A stretch of 64,000 bases of DNA, from positions 4,365,930 to 4,429,929 of the forward strand of contig JACAXG010000063.1 in the NCBI GenBank assembly GCA_018881555.1. The letters run 5' to 3'. This DNA comes from Amblyornis subalaris. Lineage: Eukaryota; Chordata; Aves; Passeriformes; Ptilonorhynchidae. The notes beneath the pieces are model-generated. The model made no database searches, was not told the DNA's origin, and was given only the letters and a program-made list of their open reading frames with translations. Position 1 is the stretch's first letter; each line of letters begins with the position of its first letter. The position numbers and the translations under genes are program-made. Shown piece by piece: positions 52,101-64,000 of the stretch.

Positions 52101-55100
52101 TCCTCTTGTTTGGGGAGTGGTTTTATTTGGGTGTGGGTTTATTCTATCCGTGTGTGTTTTCTCTGCTATTCTAACAAATAGGAGCTAGAGTTTGTCTGAT
52201 GCAGTTTTGTACTGACACAAATCTAGGAANTTTCACTCTTTCGGCCACATGTCTTTGCTGGCTAAATCTCCCTGAAGCTAAAAAGGATTTTACTGATGTG
52301 AAATTTCTAATAATACATCAAACATGAGCACAGGATGATCTCTTGCTCCCGGTATCATTCGACATTAATTGATTCATTTCCTAAGAAGCTTTGCATGATG
52401 CAATTTCATAGAGAGGGTAACCAGCCAGCCAGCACCAGCCTCTTCAAAATATTCAGCTCATGAATCAAAGAGAAATCAATCTTTGAAGGCAGAAGAAATG
52501 AGTCTCACATTCTCAAGGATAACTCTCGTTTTAGTAAGGCATAAAATTATGATCCCATATTTACTCCTATAATGGAGTCATGTCTCAGTGTCATTTTAAT
52601 TCATTAGGATATAATGTCAGCTCTGGTGATATTGTAATTACAAATCATGGAAACATTTTTTGAGTTCTGAAAAGCAACAGCCACGACCTTAAGAAGTTTC
52701 AGACTTCTCTTGGGGCACATATCATTTGGTAAGGTGTATTTGAATTTTGAGGAGATTTGACAGATAATCAAACAAGGTGGGCATTATGAAGTGTAGAATA
52801 AATCATTATTACAAGGAGTTGCATCTTTTTCTGTCCTTGTTGTAGCCAGTCTTTTAGTCATCTTTAAAAGNTTTAGTCTTTCATAAGGATATATGTTGAT
52901 TATTACCCTTAGGAATACNACTAAAAGCCTTAATTTTATTAATGTTGAGTCATCAGTGTTTACTCCACAGATATTTTATATTTTCATTTCTGACACTAGG
53001 GTTTGTGTGCTTAAAAGAATAAAAAAAAGCTTTTGATGCTGCTTTGATTTGCAGAAGTCAGTACTCTGAGAAATACATGAGAGATATCAAAGCCATGAAG
53101 CTACTTCTGTTGAAATAAATGTCATCATCTCACTGACTTCAGAGAGAAAAGGATCAAGTAATTAAACTTGGTTTTGCATGGAGTCCAATAGGCTTTGGAT
53201 CAGGCCTAATTTCCCCAGCTAGTGCTTGCAGCTTTGCTGCTTTGGATTGTGCTGACAAACGACTCTCTGTAAAACTAACCCACCGAGCTCAGCAGAGCTG
53301 ATAAGATTTCCTTCCTGCACTGCTNTGCTAACACCTTCCCTGAAAATGTGCTCCGAGTTTGCTCATACTTGATTTCAGATTAAGACTTTGCAGAGAAAAA
53401 TGAAACTTGAAAATGTGATAGAGTGATAAAGAAATTGAAGTTAACGTACAGTCTTCCAAGCCAAGTGATCCTAGGCTGTGTGCAGCTGGGAAGTAGATTC
53501 TGCTTTGTTGGGGTGCTAAAACATCTGCATGAGCCAGTAACTGCCAGCTGCTTGAGGGATTGTCACATTGCAAAACAGGCAGAGAGGGTGCCTCAGATTG
53601 TATCAGGAGAAAAGTACNGTGATCTGTAATAGACATGTTGGGGAAATTTCGTGAGAAAAGGAAAAAAACCCCAAACACACAAACAATNGAAACAACTCGC
53701 ACACCTGCATGAAAACAGTTCCTAGAATGTGACTGTCAGTGAACAAGGGGAACATTCTGTAAACACTTCCTTAANACAAATTAACTTTTCTGTATGTGTC
53801 GTCAGCAAGAACCTGAGATTATTTCTTGTCTGTGGGAAACCTTCTNTCAGAGACAAAGATCACTTTCCACATGCTTTGATCTTAGCATATTAAATCTTAG
53901 CAGAGACTTTATTTAATTAAACGTTATTTATGTTTTGTGGGTGTTACTGAACAAAGACTTCCCTGAGTGTCATTAACAGAAGAATGACAGAGAGTTTGAA
54001 CCAGTGAGGACCATCACGATAAGTCTGAATGCAGAGATTTTTTAGGGAAATTACTGTTTCTCAGACAGCTGAACACTCAGATGTACTTCCCTAACTCAAG
54101 GATAAAACCACAACACTTCTAAGTGCCATCCTTCCAGTTTCACAGATTCTCATTCTTCATTTTTAAGTTAAACACTTNTAGTTGGTCTGCGCTGTTGAAA
54201 TTGTTTCTTTAATGACTATGACTCNACACACATGAGCAAACCCACGTTAGAAGTTCAGTGCTAAATCTCAGGGAAGGAGGTACTTTCTTTGGCAATGCCG
54301 GAGTTTACTTTGGGAGATTCTAGTGACTGATCATTTACTGTGTGCATTATGCTCTATTAGAGGAGAGGTGACCTCACTTCTCATGCTTGGCCAGGAAGGA
54401 ATGGCTAGGAAGAAGATATAGTCCTTTTTTAAAATTATCTAACACAAATGTTTCTAACTTGCTCTATGGAGATAATAGAAAACAAGCAGCGACTTCTGGG
54501 CATGAGTTTTGTCTGTTATACATTATTGTCTGTCTTGACAGCATAAAATTAATTAATTATATGTATTCAAACCCCCTTTGTTTAAAAAATAAGGTTGCTA
54601 GGAAACAAGAGTTATGCACGTTTAATGCCATTTACGGATTTTCAAAGGATGCTGTCAATAGGAGGGGAAAAACTAAGGACCTATAGGTTCCACGTAAGTT
54701 TTACTCATTATAGTTANACATACTTCAGCAAGAAGTGGATAATTATAAAATTTTGGTTTACCTGTAGGTTTGCAATTCAGTGTGATTTAAATATGTTGCA
54801 AATATTTACATATGTAAGCCTNGTTCAAAACTGCTCAGTTGTCATGGTCCAGGAGGTAAGTGGGTATGCCCAGTGAAACGTGCATATTGATATTTTTCAC
54901 TATTGTTCTTACTGGTGAGAGAGAAAATTCATCCAGCCTCCAACATTTCACTGGAGTCAATCCTATGCTCATTTAAAGCAGTAACCAGCTTTTCTTCTGA
55001 ACTTGCTCAACTGCAAGAAAAAGAAAAAAGAGACCAACAAGGAGCAGCACAGCAACACAACTGCTAAACCTGAAGGTGTCTGTGGCACTGAGAGGCTGCC

Positions 55101-57729
55101 CGCAGTACAGACACACAAGAGANTTTTCCCTAAACCTGCTGTTATGAAGTTGAGTGCTATAGGTCACTACCTTAAACTTAGGAAAATTATCCACAAAAAT
55201 TGGACTTGTTACTGGGTAAAAATACAACTGTGTTCTCAACCTGCTACTCAGGAATATGCTCTTCGAAGTTTAATTGCTTTTTAACTACCCACTGCAACTC
55301 CAGGGTTTTTTTTTTTTTATTTTGTATCCAGCTACAGCAGCACTGAAGATTTCTCTTTCTTATCTGATCACAGGGAAAAAAAAAAAAAAGCAGCTTATTC
55401 CTGTTTCCACCCTTTCATCCCTGGTTTCTTAAANGGGGCCTAAAGCCATTTGCCTGTTTAACCTTGTGGGATAATTAAGTTGTTCAAGCTTAGTCAACTT
55501 CANTTTTCCCAGTTAAACGGGCCCCCTGCCAGCGTTGTCAGTTTTCCATAAACCNATAGGGAAGAGCTCAGCCTTGCATAACATCCCTGCTCCCAGGGAA
55601 GCTCGCTGCTGCCCTGCAGATGTGGGCTGTGCGCAGACATCGGCACTGCCAAAACCCCTCTGCCACATTCAGAGCGGCTCAGGAGGATACAATCCTCTTC
55701 AGCACTGCTTATGAGAGGGAAAACCTGTGCCACGGCACACCTGGCAGANCAAAACAAATTTCTCAGCAAGCATTTGACAATATTGGGATCAAGTGTGGAC
55801 TAAGCCTGTGGTCATTCTCCTCCCTGCCAGAAGTTTTGGGGATGTCAAGGATGTTGCAGGTCGTTCAGTCCCGGCTGCTGCTTCCCGCAGGCACACCAGG
55901 CTCTGCAGGACCACGATTCCTGCCACCACTTGGCCCTTGGCTCAGTGCTCGGCAGAGAGGTGCCACCTCACAAGTGGCCACCAGCTCCCAGGGTAGCACC
56001 AAGGCTGGTTGAANCCTCCTTTCCGTTCCCTGGGTTTCCTCAGCTCACATGGTCTCGCCGGATCACAGCACAAGCGATATTGTTCCTGACAACCCGCAAA
56101 ATATTTTCATGAACTTCAGCGTTTGGTATTTAAACATGTCATGTTAGCAACTTCAAACAAACAAGCATAGCTTACAGGGAGACCTTTTCAGACTTGCACC
56201 ATCTGCCAGTAGCTCTCCCGTCTCAGTGCCAGCATAAAAAAAAAAAAAAAAAGTATTCTCTAATTAAAAGAAAAAGGTCTTGTGCATCTGCAAATTTGTC
56301 AACAGGGCAGATGGCATCCCTTCCTGCTCCTCTACACCTGGAGTTTGAAATAACAGATCTCAGCTAGTGGAGGAAGAGCCTGAACACGCTGAGAGCAAAA
56401 CCACTTAGAACTCCCTGGAATGGCAACAGCAGCACTTGGGGAGAAAACAAAGCCTGGACACAAGTGCGTCCTCTCAACAGCTGAAATGAAGACTAACAAC
56501 TGCCACATTCCCAGGGGAAATCCTGCTGAGCAGAAACTTAGTCCATCAGCTTGCTGTAGGATTGTTCCGCGTTGCTCACAGAACTGGCATTTCTTTTAAG
56601 TGCCCTTCATCTGGCAATATTTGCAATTCAGACGTGGGATTGACCTGTGAAGCTCAGCACAGCTCCAAAGTCGTCTTTTGCCGCTCAGCCTTCCTGATNT
56701 GCAAGCGCTTCTTTCTGCATGGGAAGTGCTCCTTTTAGCTCCAGATATTGCATCCTTGCAATTCCTTAATGAGCAGCAATTATGCTGCTCTTTCAAGATA
56801 CGCATCTGCCATCGCCCATTCACCAACACGTTGTATAGCAATGTATAAGATAAAGACTAAAAGGCATTTTCAGAATTAAAAAAAAAGTCAATTTGAAATA
56901 TCTCCACAGGATTCAAATGGTTTATTTACTTCCTGGTGATCAAGAGATCACTGGCCTTTCACTTTCACCCACAGAGACAAATATTTGTTATCAGATGGTA
57001 AACAAAAGTGTAGTTATACATGGATAATTCATATTAAATTTCAATACAATGTGAATGCTGTCCAACAGACTGTTTCAGAGAATGGTTTATTGTGAAACTT
57101 CACAGATGAAACTTCCTTGTTAAAAAAAAAGTTCTGCATTTCCAGCAGACTCCCATTTTAATGATTTACTTAAATGGTTGGTTTCCTTCATGCCACTTCT
57201 CTTATCATTTTCTCCAGGCAGTGACAGAGTAGGACTTTTTTCTTAGTGCACAGTATTAGGATTTCTAGCAAGCACGTACATTTCACTGTGNGCTCATGGA
57301 GAGAAAGTTTATATTTTTGTATTTTTTATGTCACAACGTATCCAGACTTTGGAAACTTGCCCACTCTTGCCTTCTGTTTTGCTTAAAACATTAGTCTATG
57401 AAGCACCAATAAGCATCTTAAACTAAACTAATGTCTGCATGTCATTATTTATAAATGTGTAGGCGCTTGCCTGGAGGCAAAAGAGCCCATGATACTGCTA
57501 CCTTTTACTGTTATTTATATGTAGCTTTTTCTGGTTTAGTGCAGGTTATCCTGCAGAATTCTTTTATCCAGATTTTCATCTGGCCTGCNCCTGGTACTGT
57601 GTGTAGCACCACTTTCACCCTAACAACTCTGGCCGAGGGGAGTCAGCTGAGAACGAGGCCTTGGAGCATCTCCCAGGGCCTGGCTGGGCTGCATTACCAG
57701 CACTTCTGAGGACAAATATGCNAAGTTTA

Positions 57730-57790
57730 ATGAAGTCAGTGGAAAGACTCCTACTGGCTTTGGGTTAGCTTTGGATCCAGCTGTAAATTA
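57730..57790. repeat. Ancient amniote interspersed repeat fragment (unnamed)
   Basis: The stretch AATGAAGTCAGTGGAAAGAC, TCCTACTGGCTTTGGG and GCTTTGGATCCAG resembles a phrase that recurs in bird, turtle and crocodile DNA (tgaagtcaatggg, cattgacttcaatgg, gctttggatcagg). I recognise the phrase but cannot assign a family name with confidence. Partial copies of the same core are seen elsewhere in the window. Confidence 0.4.
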
Positions 57791-60700
57791 TGGGAGTTTG
57801 ATTTTATTTCCATTACTTGCCCACAATAATTTTTTCCTGTGTTAACAACATAGCTCCTCTTTAAACAATGACAGAACTGCTCTTTCCAGTCAAGTGATCC
57901 ATTTGTCAGTAAATTACACAGTAATATGACCAGATAGGAACCCTAAGATTGCTGCTAGATGGAAAGGGGAAAAAAGATGCCCTTTCTGGTTTNGTGGACA
58001 GTCATTGACTTCAGGGGAATCATACAGTACCCTACTATGCTTTGTATTCAGCATTCTGAAATGGGGGAGCAGTTGCTATCCTACCTTGCCAGACAAACAC
58101 AGTGAAGATNAATCATGNTTCTAGGAAGGCCTAGNGAAATTANAGGAAAACTTTTTTAATGTGTNTCCCTANTTCGCCAATATTAATGCAGGAATTCCCA
58201 GCTTGTGTCCCATTCCTTGCTCTCTCTGTACATACGACATGTGACATATGCAGACTGTGTCACAGAAGAAAGGACATAAGAAGTACACAGGAAATCAGGA
58301 TTTTGTCAGTTTAACAAGGGTAAATGTAAAAAAATATGTGTTCCTGGAATCAAAAGCAGAGGCACTGAAAACAAAGCTATCAAGGCAGTTTATTTTGAAG
58401 TTCAAAAGTGATTACTGTCCCTACACATACATCTAAATAAAATAAAGATGTAAAGAAATAGTATGAAGTAATAAAAGGGGTTATTTTTAAAAAAAAAATA
58501 TAGAAAATTTTCATTAAAAATACTGGTGGTGTACAGGAGACAACGTCNATGCAGTCATGTATCAACAGTCTTTGCTCTCTGAGTAACAATTTTCCCTCAG
58601 AACATGTTCTATTTATAACCCCCCTAAGCCTTTTGCAGTATGTTTCCTGTTCAGACACCAGAAAATGACTCAGCCAATCAGTCCAGTCACTTCCCAAACA
58701 TGGGGTTCAAAATTAGTGAGAAAATTAGGAGCATGCTCAAAACTTGACCAATGAGTCAAAATACTGTTTAAACTGATTCTTTTTTTTTTCTAAAGGTACA
58801 TGTTAGAAATTGTTCACCTTGTCATTGGGAGTACTTAGGTACTTGTTCGCCAAGAAGAAGAATATTTTGCTCATTCTTTCACTGTGAAATGATTTCTATT
58901 TCAGCAATTACACTACCACAATGTTATATTTCAAAAGCAATGACCAAAAATTGTGGGTAAGTCTCCCACTGCTCTTCTTTGGTCTGATGTGAGTATTATT
59001 ATAAAGAAGTTCTTGATGATTTTAGCTTGGAAATACAGATATAATCAGCTAAAATAGTAATTTTTAGTTTATTTACTAACACACTACTAATTCTTCAACC
59101 CTAGAATATGAGAGATGTTGTTACATATTCTATGCACAAAAATGAACACTCTTTAAATAATCATGCATAAACCTCCTCCAGCATATTAATCTCCAAAAAA
59201 ATTAGAGATGGAACTGGAATACAGAGCACAAGCATTCTCAGTTCTCCTTTCAAGAGCAGAAGCACTATCAAAAAGTAAGGATAGGGTTTCACCTTAAAAC
59301 AAGAACTCATGCAAACTGCTATCTGTACGATTCGTCGTGGCGACAAGCACAGAAATTCTTCCACACTCTGCGGTTAAAAAACGGAAGTATTTCCTTTTTG
59401 TCCAGATGTAAAAGCAACACATTTCTGTCATTTCAGCCATTTAGCTTAAAGACAGCCTTACCTGCATGTCTTGTCTTAATCTGTTGGCACTAACAAAACC
59501 CCAAAATATTCCTGACCCTTTGGAATCTCCTGAGGGACACAATCCACAAATAGATCTCAGATTGGTAACTCCTTAGATGTAGTACCATGGAAATAATAGA
59601 ATTAGCATGACAAAAGACAGAGGATTTATTTTGAGAACTCCTGAGTCTCACCCTGTTTTGGAGCTGTGGATGTTGTGGATTAAGGAAATAACTTGCTCAC
59701 GGTGCCAACCAATTCGAGGCTGAATAACCAATTACAGTTTATGAGACTTATTGGTCTATTAAGCAGAAGAATATCCATGACCCACAGCAAGAAAATTACC
59801 ATCATTTGATATCTATTTCAATTTATTTAGATTTTTTTTCCGAGAGACTAAACAGTCTTTCTCTAATCCCACTGGCTTTCTTTCAAGCAGATTTCTGAAA
59901 CAGGTTGGAAGCGGCAGAGGAACATGTTAAATATCTACACACGAGAGGGGGCTTTTGAAATTAAACATTTTCCACATTAACTAAGCTGACTTCATATTGA
60001 GAGTCTTCATAGGCCATTTATGGGCATATGCATGGCATGGNAAGAGATGCCCCCATCCTGAACTGACCTGATTTCATGCCAGGAGTGGTCGGAAAAATAA
60101 GGATGCCGTATGGTCTGACTGACAATGTCATTCTGATAAATGGCCGAGGTCACATTCCAGNGCTATCGCTGCTGCTCTTTCATCTGCAGAAGCTGTTCTC
60201 TCACTGCCACAGNCAGCAGCACAGCAGTGGCTCAAAAGCAGATGGAAAACATGCAAGGATAACTACCATAGAAACATCAGGGGGAAAATCAAAATACCAG
60301 CAGGTTTTCAGCTACGAATGCAGTTTCAAGTGTGTTAACATCTATGTCTCCTCCAAGTTTTGTNGAAAGTACCAACCTTTCTACATCTCTACAGGGTTAC
60401 TGGGGGTTTAGTGTTGAAAACTGACAGGTGTGAACAATGAACTAGCACTTACAAAAGCTTTGTATATCTCAGTACCTTCAAAATGCCGTGGTTTCTCCCA
60501 TCTCTTCAGGGCATTTCAGGCTCCATGGTTTTCTGCCTCAGGTACCAAGTGATATTATTATGGTAATAATGAAACTGCTTGTTAGTGCTGCAAAATCTAG
60601 ACATGCTTTGCTAAGTCTTTGCTCTTAATCAGGAAAAATTATGTTTTTTAGGTACGATATGCCTACCTTCCTTCTTTTTTCTGTGCCAAAGTTCTCTCAG

Positions 60701-63700
60701 CTGGTCCTACATGGGACAAGGTGACCTCGACTTCTTCTGAAAACTAACATCTTTATAGCTCTACATTATGCATGTATTTACTGGGAGTGGAAAGAGAGAT
60801 GGGTCTGCAATGTCATCACAAGTTTTCCTGCTGACCCAGGGCAAGCACACGTGACCCTCGCCCTATAGCTGCAAGAAGTTTTGATTTAAAATTTTGTTTT
60901 AAAATAGATTTGGACAACTGCCTAAATCTGAATGCCTGGCGCTGTGTTCTGCAACAGAGAGGAAAGAGGCAAAGAGAATGAAAGAAGAGAGAAAGAGGGA
61001 GGACATGGGATTAAAAAGAAAACTCCCCAAGTAAACATAGGTGAAATAATTAAACAGAGACCTTGGAAAACTTCATCTCCTTTAAAGTTCTTAGGAAATA
61101 AGGATTTGGAAATACATGCAAGTCATCCAAAATATAATTAAACAGTTAAACAGAGTACCTTTTATTTAACAAAAAGGCATTACACAACTGCATTTTTTAG
61201 ATTAGATGGAGCAAAATAAGTTGTGTACAGAACAAAAAGTAACACTGGGCACCAGTGTTACTTTCCAAGGCCCCTGTTTCTCTTGTGTTTTTAAAAAGTC
61301 TTTCACTTTCTTCTGTGAAGGGTAACTTGCTTAGGTTCTCCTTTGCACTTTCTCCCCACTCTGATATGGTAGGTTTAGATGTGGATGCAAAGAGCAAACC
61401 TGCTTGACTTCAGCTTGGCCACATCCCATNCACAGGTAATTCCGTGTACCTTTCCTGGGAGATCACAAAAGAAAACTTCATTGGGACAAGGCAAGTTAAG
61501 AAACAAAACAAACTGCTGTTGATATATTTCCTGTCAGACAGAACAATAAAACCCCTCACCAAGGAGCAATATATCAGTTGGCCTTTGGCTAAGAAATGCT
61601 TGAGAAGCAAGAATCTGTCAATTCTGCCAGAAATAGTTCCAAAAGAAGCACAAACACCACAGGAGAAGAGGCCTTTATTGAGGTAGTAAATTGGGAAACT
61701 TGTCTCTATTGGCTGCTGATTTACTGAGGAGGGAGAGAAGACTTCCCGAAGTGACAAGCCAGATTAAAGCTTCTTCCCTAACTTGCCCTGAAAGAGCCTC
61801 GCTGCCCCAGAAAGGACTTCATCCCCTAACCTGCAGGGCTGCAGCCTGAGCACATTTTTGCACGTACAAAAAGTTCACAGGTCTAACTAACACCCATTTA
61901 GCTTCATCCCACTTCCACTGACTTCGGTGCTGCAGGATCAGATCTGCATCTGGGTGATAAGAAAATAACCGATTTTCTTACAACAAATTATAACTGGATT
62001 CTTCAATGCTCTTTGGAGTGCTGGCCACGTATGACATAAAAAGTAAGGCTGCAGATAGCACAGGTTAAAGGATTTCTGAACTCGGTTATGTCCTGTTGGC
62101 CGGGGNTTGCTACTGCCCCAGATGCAGCACCTCATCCAACACTGGATGGCCANTGTCATGCAAAGTAAATGGATCATCCTAAGTCATGCTCTTTACTGAA
62201 ACTGAACATTAAAGCACTCAAAGTATTGAATTATTTTAAAACCATTCACTACTTCTGTGTGAATTGTTTAATGTGTGTGTGGAAATAGAAAATAGCAGGA
62301 GTGGAGCCATGTCTTCTACCAGTTCAATACTTGTTGAATGTACCCTTGATAGCAGAGGTTAGTAATAATCAGAAGGAAAATAGGACTTAAAGGAAGATAC
62401 ATACATAGATTAATACTTGAGAAACTTTATCTTAATTTAACTTGATTTCCTGTCTATCATGGGATGTTAATTTTTAACCTTATACTTTCTGTATGCGTTA
62501 TAGTCCCCCTTTTAGAAGCATTTTAGTCTTTATGAAAAAGGCTCAAGTACTAAAGAAGCTTCTGCATACCAAAGAAAATTACACCAAGAACTGGCTTGCC
62601 TCAGAATAAAAAAACCCCTGATGCTGCAGGTTATTTGTAGCTTGAACGTATCTAGTTTCTACTTCCAAATTTAGGGTGTTTCTTCTGCTGGAACTGAAAG
62701 TCACCTTTCCTTTACTCTCATTTAATTAGGTATTTAGCATTGCATTTCTCTCTTTTTTTTTTTTAATCAGTGTCCAATGTTCTTAGGACAATTGAATCAT
62801 ATTTTCAATCAACATAGGTATGTTTATAAGCCACACTTACAAATACACATTACATGTCCATTGTCAAGTTCTATCACCCATAAAATTATGTCAACTGATA
62901 TTGTTTATATTACCATCAATTACTTGTTTTCTTATTGCAGACCTTCTCAGATTTTGTCTGATTTTGCCTCTGTCAGTGTTACAGTAACTATTCTTAAATT
63001 CATGATCCATACCTTTCCCCAGTTTAGATATGGATATATCTATTTTTAGTCCATTTGATCCCACAAATTGGTAAAAATGCTACTTGATCAAAAATTTCTT
63101 TAGCCATCCCAGGTATATCCCTGAATTATTGGATGACAACCAAAGCTGTAAACATATTTTTGTGTAAAAAACTAATTACAAGTGGGAGTCAAGAGGGACA
63201 TATGTCATCACACAATGCAAAGAATCAGTAATAGAATAAAGGGACTTAAAAATTTAAAAAGGTTGTAAATTTCTGCTCTCAATATATTGACTATAGCAAA
63301 ACCTTCTAACAGCAGTGTCTGAGCAGGAAGTTTGGCAGGGCTCACAGTAATCCGGCCTGAAGTAAATAAAGGTGTGGGCAAGTTTCAAAACATCTCGGGT
63401 GGTGACAGGGTCAAAGCCTAGCACTCTCCTACAAGTGGTGAAAAGAAAATATTCAAATGCTTGAAATACTGTTCTTCAATGGGAAAATTAAAAAATAACA
63501 CAATGGCCTGAATCCAAAAGGGTACAGTAGCTGAAAAAGAATTCCATATAAAGAAAAAAATAAAATCAGTAAATTCAGTAAGTGTTTATATTTGGAAGGC
63601 CTTAGTGCCAGATGGTTTTCTGGCAATGACTTGTTGCCAACCCTATTCCTTCTAAAGATAAATAATATCAAAGAGGCAGCTTTTGGTCATGAGAAACAAA

Positions 63701-64000
63701 CACAAAGCTGGTCAAGACTTCAGAGAAACAGATGGTGAAAGGCTGCACTGGATCATACACAGTAGCTATGCAAGGGATCAAAATCTGATATTATGGATTT
63801 CTGTGGCAGAGTTAAATCAATCAGGAGAAATAATTTCATTCACAGGGTTGACCATCTTGGCTCTCAGACAGCAAGTCCAGGTTTACACTGGCCCTAAGCT
63901 TATTCACCCTTGAACAAACAAGTATGACACTAAAAATCAGGGTAAAATCAGACCACAAAGCATGACAAATAATGTTTGACTTTGAAAAGTCACAGCAGTA

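Larger units (their letters stand above)
48961..64000. other. Upstream intergenic region
   Basis: Fifteen kilobases upstream of the MICAL2 promoter with no coding exon I can recognise on either strand. It holds a 20-bp tandem duplication (49138-49177), a possible alternative-exon donor (49273), a complex AT-rich block (52290-52720), a poly-A tract near 56236-56254, an ancient repeat near 57730-57790 and a cluster of ambiguous bases at 58110-58172. In mammals the next gene in this direction is DKK3, transcribed away from MICAL2; no DKK3 exon was seen. Confidence 0.6.

Noticed and set aside
48961..64000. Search for DKK3, the expected divergent upstream neighbour
   Set aside because: No open frame resembles the DKK3 signal peptide or its cysteine-rich domains, so it must lie beyond the right edge or have a rearranged position.
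1..64000. CRISPR arrays, operons, prophage, tRNA or rRNA genes, and endogenous retroviruses
   Set aside because: No regularly spaced direct repeats, no cloverleaf I could recognise, no paired LTRs and no gag/pol-like frames. The sequence is vertebrate intron and intergenic DNA.

Overview
The window is vertebrate nuclear DNA, almost certainly from a bird. It has long AT-rich introns, a sharp GC-rich CpG island, low interspersed-repeat content, and 3'-end fragments of CR1 LINEs, the typical avian/reptilian retrotransposon. Two antisense MIR/CORE-SINE-like fossils fit an amniote genome. There is no bacterial-style gene organisation. About 145 isolated single N bases, never in runs, are scattered through the window and look like ambiguous or heterozygous positions in a draft assembly.

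The only gene I can support is the 5' part of MICAL2 on the minus strand, read from right to left. MICAL2 is the F-actin-oxidising flavoprotein monooxygenase. A TATA-less CpG-island promoter lies near 48.3-48.96 kb. A likely non-coding first exon ends at 48634, or alternatively at 48608. The start codon is in exon 2 (25859-26216, ATG at 26122-26120). Six further coding exons follow: 7992-8199, 7252-7368, 6173-6274, 4142-4297, 3090-3190 and 1219-1476. All have GT/AG boundaries and compatible phases. Together they encode residues 1-402, most of the FAD-dependent monooxygenase domain. The remaining exons (end of the monooxygenase domain, CH domain, LIM domain) lie beyond the left edge.

Layout: 1-1218 is the start of intron 8. 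From 1219 to 8199 lie six closely spaced coding exons. From 8200 to 25858 is the 17.7-kb intron 2, with two CR1 fragments and a (CA)10 microsatellite. 25859-26216 is the start-codon exon. From 26217 to 48633 is the 22-kb intron 1, with one CR1 fragment, two MIR-like fossils and a CpG-bearing patch that may hold an alternative first exon. The CpG-island promoter follows. From about 48.96 to 64 kb is upstream intergenic sequence with no recognisable coding exon. In mammals DKK3 is the divergent upstream neighbour of MICAL2, but none of its exons is seen here.

I found no undescribed biological system. The observations worth following up are regulatory or structural: upstream ORFs in the MICAL2 leader, candidate alternative first exons, a weak splice donor at exon 4, a possible conserved non-coding block near 52.3-52.7 kb, a recurring ancient repeat core, and a cluster of ambiguous bases near 58.1 kb.
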